Below, in pieces: positions 56,590-64,000 of a stretch of DNA of 64,000 nucleotides (position 1 is its first letter; each line of letters opens with the position of its first letter). The notes below the pieces were generated by a model. It was not told the DNA's origin. It made no database searches and saw only the letters and a program-made list of their open reading frames with translations. The DNA is taken from the NCBI GenBank assembly GCA_018398805.1, contig JAGFBZ010002310.1, forward strand, positions 223,973 through 287,972, written 5' to 3'. The DNA comes from Hirundichthys speculiger (taxonomy: Eukaryota > Chordata > Actinopteri > Beloniformes > Exocoetidae). A program made the position numbers and the translations under genes.

Positions 56590-57240
56590 AAAACGGTGTC
56601 CACTGGGTGGCAGCACCTGCCAAACCGGTTGTTACGGCTCCATTTGGGGCTTTTGGAAGGCATGAAAACTTCCAGTCGAAGCAGACAGGATCACCACTCA
56701 TGTCGCAGTCCGTGTCGGCCATTTCTTCGTCTAATTGTTGGAATGCAGCCTGGGGTTTCTTGTGTAATAGTCCTCCTCGTTTTGTTCTTACCCTAGAGTT
56801 AAATCAGCACCTTCCCCGTCAGTTGGAGTTTGCACCGTTGCTTCAAAACCGGGCGTTTGCTCGTCATGTGAAAGCCCTGAATGCAGCGGTAACAGCTGGA
56901 TTCGACTGGTGCTGCCCCCCAGTGGACACCAGCTTCGGGGTGCTCGTGTTTCTCCTGTTCAGCAGCCCTGACAGATGCACAAATGCTGATCCTGTCTGCT
57001 TTTCCTGGAATAACTGGAGGATGACGCGGTGCAGAAAGGCGTTCAAAGCTTTGCCACCTTACATGTCATATCTGAACAGGGTGGCCCCAATTTCAAACCT
57101 GACCTGCCCGTCACTGAGCTTACAGACCGGTCCAAACCGGCTGGGAGCTGCCCGTCAGCAGTCAACCGTTGTATTTACCCACGCATTGTCAAACCATTGT
57201 CAAACCACAGCCAACAGCTGACGCATATCTAACATGCTAC
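56590..57240. repeat. Family E repeat as an inverted pair
   Basis: 56591-56700 and 56855-57010 are inverted copies of one sequence (cagcacc/ggtgctgcc, cagtggacacc, gcagcggtaaca, gacaggatcac/gatcctgtctgc). Together they form a fold-back about 400 bp long. The same words occur singly at 39740-39800. Confidence 0.65.
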
Positions 57241-58782
57241 ATATCTGGAGCCATGAGAGGGCGGGGCAATGACTTTGATAAAAGGTGAAACATCTTTAAG
57301 AACAAAGCAAAGGTTGGACTTTTATGATGTCTGTTGGATCTAGACTTCAGGCAGTCATTGACTTCAAAGGATCCAAAATGATGGTCTGTTCACTACTACG
57401 TCACTTAGTCAAGGTGATTTTGAAGATGGAGGAACTTTGCTTAAGGACAGGATAAGATTATAACATCCCACTGTCTGATTCTTCTGCTCAGTCTTCGGTA
57501 CGATGACCAGTCTGACCGACTGGACGTTGACGAGCCCTCCTGAATCGTCGAGGGTGATTCAGCAGCAGCAGTTTGTAGTCGCATTGTTCTTTAATTGCGG
57601 AGGAACGTTGGATGTTTGCACCGCTTTAGTTTCATTAACGCACTGCTCTCTTTAAAGCTGCTTCACAACATTTCAGTCAGGTTTACTCCGAGACTCTTGC
57701 TCATTGCAGCTCAGTCAGCTTTAGCCTTCGGACAAACGTCCTCTGGTTTGACTCTCCAATGTTTCAATATGCGGTCAGATTCACGGTTCTGGAGTCTGCA
57801 GACCAAACCAAAATCATCATCCCACCATGACCCAGCAGCAGCAGCGGCTTATCCTCTCAACTCCTGTGTAAGCAAAGGACGTAGATAGTTTTCTTGGTGG
57901 TGGTGGTGGTGGGGGGTGGGGTTGACAAACAGATTGGGAGATTATTAGAAAGCCACAGATCTCAGTGCAGCCAGCTGAAGACTTTGAAGACCAATAAGAC
58001 GTTGGTCTGAACAGGCCGGTGGCGGAAACAGACGGACTTCAATTAAAATGGCATTTAGAGGGTTGGAGGTTAAAGTGTCGGGAGGACGGAGGACACAGCA
58101 GTCAAACAGGAATACTTCATGAAGCTTTCTTTCTTTTTTTTTTAATGAGCAAATATCCTGGAAAATCAGTGTTGTTTGTGCAGTACTTTTCACATATATT
58201 CTAATATATTTAAGTCGGGAAACTGTACTGCCGTGACACGACCTTCAACTTTTTAAAAGCCACCTGCTGCTCACCTCTAATGCTTTTTTTTTTTAACAGA
58301 AAGTCAGATGTTTTCCCTTCTTACCCCCAGAACTTGATACAACTGAACTGAAACCATTGTTCTCCATGCTATTAAAGCGTTCCCATGGCTACACAACTCA
58401 AGCCCGCGGCATGATTAATCCACCCCCGTGTTTAACAGCTGGACAGGTAAAGGGCTGTTCGTCCAGGTACATTTCTGCTAAAAACAGAAGCTGTTGTCCA
58501 AATATCTCAGATTTGCTTCGACGCTCGTTTGGAAACTGTTAACAAATGTTTTATTTATCGGGTTGATTTTTGAAGCAAGATTAATTTAAAGATAGTTTAA
58601 GTTACCGGTGAATGACAGGAACCAGATGGAGGTGATGATCCAACAAAAAGTCCGTTATTAACGTCCTAAAACACTCAACGCTCCAGGGGCAGGAATTTAA
58701 AAAAACACAAACAAAAACCAAACTGGCCAAAGTAGCAAAGTTGAAGAGCAAGAGACAAAAACATCCAGAGATGAATTGACGG
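57241..58782 (+). other. scube1 intron 4 segment
   Basis: A short (ggt)n/G-rich patch at 57896-57921; no gene seen. Confidence 0.4.
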
Positions 58783-59118
58783 TAGGGGTGTGAAAAAAAA
58801 TCGATTTGGCAATATATTGCGATTTTTGGCCGCCAAATATAATATCGATTTTTCAACTCCTAATATCGATTTTTTAAGGAAAATTTTATTCTATTTATTT
58901 TATTTTATTTATTTATTAAATGTGCAAAAACACTAATAATAAACAATAAATCAATCATCATCTGATGAAAATATACAGCAACTTGATTTTTCATCTTTAC
59001 TTTTAATTTTGATATTAACTGGGTAGAATATCGCAATATATCGTGATATCGTGATAATATCTTATCGTGACCAAAATATCATTATACATATCGTATTGCG
59101 AGGTCCTTGCCAATACTA
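58783..59118 (+). mobile_element. hAT-type MITE (family C), copy 3
   Basis: Starts TAGGGGTGTG and shares the interior of copies 1 and 2. The right end is degraded (atacta where the others have cactccta). Flanks attgacgg / ctcgacgg are a decayed 8-bp duplication. Confidence 0.82.
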
Positions 59119-59126
59119 CTCGACGG

Positions 59127-60582
59127 CAAGAGTAACTTCAGTAGACCACAACGAGACACAAGATGAGACACTAGGAAGTGAAGCAGAAGTCATCCAGACA
59201 AGGACAGCTTTTCAAAATAAAACAGGAAGTGTCAAAGAAAACCCAGAAAATTCCCAAAAGACACCAAACCAGCCCCCAGACTCAGACAAACTGAGTGAAC
59301 AGGGGTGATTGTCCGTGTTAAGACCATCTAACGCTGATCTTTTCAGAAGGTTTGGCCCATCGTCTATATCTGTCTCATCCTGTCAAACTGGAGCCGGTCC
59401 CAGTTGTTGCCAGGAAATGGCAGGTTTGATTTGTCGGTTGCAGCGAGGTATTTCTGAAACTGTTTCACTGCCTCCAGGAACATGTGGGCTTTTTTCTCAT
59501 TTGTGTTTTAACAGTACTACGGACCTTCGTTTCTGCAGATATGTAGTATTTGTATGGGTGTCAGAGATGGCTGGAGTTTGAAAAGCTACCGTCACGTCTG
59601 CGGCGCGGCTGGACGGCGCTCTGAGATCCGTCTGGGTCCCCGTTGAGGCGATGGGGTTGTGAGGCTGGCGCTCTGCATCACCTCATTCCTCATCGGTCTC
59701 AGAGGAGCAGGGAGGAAAGCAAACCTGAGTCTCTAAATCATTCTGCTCCGTCTCCATCTCTCTCCCTCTCCCTGTCAAGCCTCCTCTTCAACATTCCTGT
59801 CCTCTTTCTTCAGGTCTGCCCTCTCTGTCTTTCAACTCACTCCTCCTCCTCCTCCCTCTCTCCCGCCACACTCTGCCAGCCAGACTTATGGGGCTTTGGG
59901 GTGTAACGCTGCGAGAGTCGGGTTGTAATAACAGCGATGTGATATGCTTGGACTTCATCTGGAGACAGAGCTCCTGAGAGAGAAAGAGAAATGTGTGGAG
60001 AGGTAGATAAAGAAAGACAGGGAGAGTGGAAGGAAAGGACAGACGGAGGATAATAAAAGAGACAGAGGAGAGGCTGTGTGAGAGACGGATTCTGTCCTGG
60101 GGGCTCTGACTGGGCCGTGAAGACTGTTTTATCTGGACCTGCCGGGGCTCCCAGAGAGGAACTTCAGTCCCTGTAAACCTGCTGACCTCCCCGGTCTGAA
60201 AACCTTCCTCTTCCTTTAACGCTTTCATCAGTAACTGGAGGCAGACGTGGTGAAGATGAATAATTTTAATTATAAACTGCAGTGACAGTTATCTGCTCTT
60301 TACCGGGTTTATAGCACCGACAGAACTGCGTCCTCCTCGACATTTCAGCTCATCTCAGAAAACAGAGAACGAACCCGGCAGAACATTTTGAGGAATAACG
60401 TCATTGCTCAGCAGGCGGTGCTACGCTTCCCTAAAACCATCAATGAAGGAAACACTCAGTTAAGACTAACTGGTTTTATAAAAGTAGCAGACCGTAAAAA
60501 ACAAAGAAAAGACTGAACTAGACTGAAATATAAACCCCAGCAACGTGAGGACGGGGATGTGCTCTTAGGCAGGCGGGACCGG
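59127..60582 (+). other. scube1 intron 4 segment
   Basis: CT-rich (59750-59880) and GA-rich (59970-60080) stretches; no exon seen. Confidence 0.4.
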
Positions 60583-62062
60583 TGAAACTGAGACTCTGAA
60601 GCTGAGACTCTGAAACTGAGACTGGTGAAGCTGAGACTCTGAAGCTGAGACTCTGAAACTGAGACTCTGAAGCTGAGACTCTGAAGCTGAGACTGGTGAA
60701 GCTGAGACTCTGAAGCTGAGACTCTGAAGCTGAGACTCTGAACTGAGACTCTGAAGCTGAGACTGAGACTGAAGAAACTGAGACTCTGAAGCTGAAGCTG
60801 AGACTCTGAAGCTGAGACTCTGAAAGCTTGAGACTCTGAAGCTGAGACTCTGAACTCTGAGAGACTCTGAAGCTGAGACTCTGAAGCTGAGACTGGAAGC
60901 TGAGACTCTGAGACTCTGAAGCTGAACTGAGACTGAAGACTCTGAAGCTGAGACTCTGAAGCTGAACTGAGACTCTGAAGCTGAGACTCTGAGACTCTGA
61001 ACTCTGCTGAGACTCTGAAGCTGAGAGACTCTGAAGCTGAGACTCTGAACTGAAGAGACTGAATCTGAGACTCTGAACTCTGAAGACTCTGAAACTGAGA
61101 CTCTGAAGCTGAGACTCTGAACCTAAGACTCTGAAACTGAGACTGGTGAAGCTGAGACTCTGAAGCTGAGACTCTGAAACTGAGACTCTGAAGCTGAGAC
61201 TCTGAGGCAGAGACTGGTGAATCTGAGACTCTGAACCTAAGACTCTGAAACTGAGACTGGTGAAGCTGAGACTCTGAAGCTGAGACTCTGAACTGAAGAC
61301 TGAGCTGAGACTCTGAACTCTGAAGCTGAGACTCTGAAGCTGAGACTCTGAAGCTGAGACTCTGAAGCTGAGACTGGTGACTGAAGCTCTGAGCTGAGAC
61401 TCTGAAGCTGAGACTGGTGAAGCTGAGACTCTAAAGCTGAGACTCTGAAGCTGAGACTCTGAACCTAAGACTCTGAAGCTGAGACTCTGAAGCTGAGACT
61501 CTGAAGCTAAGACTGGTGAAGCTGAGACTCTGAAGCTGAGCTGAGACTCTGAAGCTGAAGACTCTGAAGCTGAGACTCTGAGACTCTGAAGCTGAGACTC
61601 TGAAGATGAGACTGAAGCTGAGACTCTGAAGCTGAGACTCTGAACTCTGAAGACTCTGAAGCTGAGACTGAAGCTGAAGACTGGTGAAGCTGAAGACTGA
61701 GGCTGAGAAGCTGAAGCTGAGACTCTGAAGCTGAGACTCTGAAGCTGACTGAAGCTGAGCTGAAGCTGGACTCTGAAGCTGAAGACTGCTGAGAGCTGAG
61801 ACTCTGAAGCTGAGACTCTGAAGCTGAGACTCTGAGAAGACTGATGACTGAAGACTGAAGCTGAGACTCTGAAGCTAAGACTCTGAGCTGACTCTGAAGC
61901 TGAGACTCTGAAGGTAGAGACTCTGAAGCTGAGACTCTGAAGCTAAGACTCTGAAGCTAAGACTCTGAAGGCTGAAACTCTGAAGCTGAGACTGGTGAAG
62001 CTAAGACTCTGAAGCTAAGACTCTGAAGCTGAGACTCTGAAGCTGAGACTCTGAAGGCAGAG
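60583..62062. repeat. 1.5-kb minisatellite with 14-bp unit
   Basis: Roughly 100 tandem copies of gctgagactctgaa and close variants. These include 15-base units with ggtgaa, aacctaaga variants, and many partial units formed by slippage. The array is internally disordered, with no long-range higher-order period that I can read by eye. Confidence 0.96.
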
Positions 62063-63660
62063 ACGGCATGCCCCAGTGGCTTTCAGTCCTGGGTGACTGG
62101 ATCCAGAGTCCAGCATGCAGTGGGCCGGTAAAGGTACCGGAGACAGCTGCCATGTGACTGAAAGTGCGTCCGTTCAGGAACCAGAGCTGGGCTTTTACAC
62201 AGTGGCGGTTGGACTGCTGGTCATCAGCTGTCAGAACCGAATTCAGTCTTCAGATCTGAGTTATTCAGCTTCACCCGTCGTTACAACCGTGACCCTAAAG
62301 TTTTACGATGCGTTGTTAATGTTCTGAAAACGAAAACATAAGAGCTGTTGAAGACTGGGAACGGGCTGAACGAGTAAAACTGGGTTAGATTTATTTGTGT
62401 TGAGGTCAGCTTCTGCTCTGGTCATGGCTGACTCTGAGATCCGGCTGGATTCATACCCAGGGACGTCTGTGCATGAATCACGCTGGACCGGTGTACCAGT
62501 GAGCTGTGGACCCGGTCTGGAGTCTGGACTCTGGAGTCTGGGGTGCACCCCGGCTCTGTTTGCTGTTTTAAGCTCGCTGCTGCTGAGTGACGGGTCGCTG
62601 TCCTCCGTCTTCCTCCACCTCCGTTTATTTGACTTCTCCCAGGTTTAAATTGATTATGAAAACATTGCTTACTTATGAGTTTGGTTTTCAAACAAGGCCG
62701 AAGTGTGTGTTGGCCACCGTTCAAAGTTTTTCTTGTGCACCCCCCTAGATTCATTCCTCTGCTAATTTTTATGAGCTGTAGCCAGACTGTAGCTGCTCAT
62801 TAACACCTCCGCACAGTTTACGTTCTTGGAAATGGATTTTCGTGGGTTATGCATTGGTGTGGTTTATCAGCTGTATGATTTACCCATATTACATATTTGT
62901 AAATAGATAAATCTATATATTGTTTCCTCCAGAAGTTTGATCGTACCAGGCTGTCTGAGCGAATGGCCCTCAGCTCCCTCTTATCTCTGATATCTCTGAT
63001 CTTTTCCTCTGCTCTTGATTCGACAGATTGCAGCCTGCTTCACTCTGTCAGGATGAGGATGTTGCTTTGCAGAAAAAATCTATTTATTTCAGTCTTCACC
63101 ACATGCATTTTTATACGTGTTTTTTTTAACAAACGGCTGGACTCTTTTGATGATTGTGTTTGATAACTGCGTGATGGACCAACTGGTTTGGGGATGTGCA
63201 GAAGTTTCAGAAGTAAAGATGGCAGGTTCACCAGTCTGTGTCTTTGATTGTGAAACAGTTACAGAATATTGTTTCTCAGAACAACATTGTGAAAACTGTC
63301 GTTAGTAGAATCTGGAGAAATCTCTGTATGCCGTGGCCAAAGTCAGTATTGGATGCCGGTGAGCTTTGAGGTCTCTTTGTTAAAAACGAGCACGGTTCTG
63401 GAAAGGAAATCACTGCACGGCCTTCAGAGCAGTTCCAGTACGATGGCTGACCGACCGCTGAAACGCAGACCCTCTGCTGGGTCGGTTGGGAATCAAATCC
63501 AATAATGTTTCATAAGCAAGGCCCCGAGAAAAATCTCTACCTTAATCTCTATCTCAAAGGCAGACTTCTCAGGCTTTCCCTCAACTTTTAATTGGACCAC
63601 CAGTTAAGTTCTTGTGTTTTTGAAGAGCCGCCTGTCCCTTTGTCTTCGCCGTTTGCACAG
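62063..63660 (+). other. scube1 intron 4 end
   Basis: No exon or classifiable repeat before the exon 5 acceptor; the tract upstream of the acceptor (63619-63659) is moderately pyrimidine-rich. Confidence 0.45.
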
Positions 63661-63789
63661 ATGGAATGAACTGCATGAACAAAGACCATGGCTGTGCTCA
63701 CATCTGCAGAGAGGCTCCAGGCAAAGGCGGGGTGTCCTGCGAGTGCCGTCCTGGCTTTGAGTTGGCCAATAACCAGAAAGACTGTACAT
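63661..63789 (+). CDS. scube1: scube1 coding exon 5: EGF-like domain 4
   Basis: Acceptor gcacag (63655-63660) and donor T|GTACGT (63790) bound a 129-base phase 1-1 exon encoding (D)[18 protein letters not shown], then [16 protein letters not shown] and ANNQKDCT. This is SCUBE EGF-4, which lacks the calcium-binding DxDE lead. [17 protein letters not shown] and CRPGFEL are near-identical to vertebrate SCUBE1. Compared with the recalled family form (PKGG), there is one extra Gly (PGKGG) in the loop before the fifth cysteine region. The open phase-1 end requires at least one more exon beyond the right edge. Confidence 0.93.
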
Positions 63790-64000
63790 GTACGTATCAC
63801 ACCTGAGTCTCCTGTCTTCACACTGACACACACACACACACACACACTGTCCGTAAACTTTGACGGTTTTTAAACTTTATGTTCACTTTTGTCCACACTG
63901 TTCTCAGCTCATAACCATCAATAATCCTGTATTTTTGAAAAATGTTTTAATAATTGATTTATTTTAGTTTGTGTTTTGTATTGCAATTCATATGTCTATG
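63790..64000 (+). other. scube1 intron 5 start with CA microsatellite
   Basis: Donor GTACGT, then a (CA)n run at 63825-63846. The next exon is outside the window. Confidence 0.8.

Noticed and set aside
59788..60228. 146-codon minus-strand frame
   Set aside because: Ser/Leu-rich translation of CT/GA low-complexity sequence; no domain, no splice sites in phase.

Overview
The window is vertebrate nuclear DNA, almost certainly from a teleost fish. It has short coding exons with GT-AG borders separated by kilobases of intron. The introns are packed with fish-type repeats: hAT MITEs, Tc1/mariner remnants, several LINE clades, solo LTRs, minisatellites and AT/CA microsatellites. There are no prokaryotic operons, Shine-Dalgarno sites or CRISPR arrays. 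The species cannot be named from the sequence.

Two real genes are visible, head to head. On the minus strand at the left edge are the first three coding exons of samm50 (mitochondrial outer-membrane sorting and assembly factor): exon 1 3636-3656, exon 2 1584-1697 and exon 3 30-131. The rest of the gene lies off the left edge. On the plus strand are the first five coding exons of a SCUBE gene (signal peptide-CUB-EGF), most likely scube1: exon 1 6632-6719 (signal peptide), exon 2 9978-10100 (EGF-1), exon 3 33132-33257 (EGF-2), exon 4 45908-46042 (EGF-3) and exon 5 63661-63789 (EGF-4). The remaining EGF modules, the spacer and the CUB domain lie off the right edge. All four scube1 introns seen are phase 1, so each EGF is an exchangeable module. 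SAMM50 and SCUBE1 also lie in the same part of human 22q13, which supports scube1 over scube2 or scube3. The two start codons are about 3 kb apart with CpG-rich sequence near both, so the interval 3657-6631 holds both promoters.

Layout: 1-3656 samm50, with a 28-bp VNTR in intron 2 and nested DNA transposons in intron 1; 3657-6631 the shared intergenic region; 6720-9977 scube1 intron 1 (CpG-rich start, LINE remnant); 10101-33131 intron 2 (about 23 kb, several TSD-flanked transposons and two LTR insertions); 33258-45907 intron 3 (LINE cluster and long-TIR elements); 46043-63660 intron 4 (Tc1 remnant, a hAT whose BED-finger exon is split by a MITE, AT microsatellites, and a 1.5-kb minisatellite with a 14-bp unit).

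The genes do not form a pathway: samm50 acts in beta-barrel assembly in mitochondria, and scube1 encodes a secreted or cell-surface EGF/CUB glycoprotein. I found no convincing undescribed gene system. The best leads are a non-canonical Phe in place of the EGF-3 glycine, insertion histories that can be read from target-site duplications, and two composite TIR elements without an obvious superfamily.
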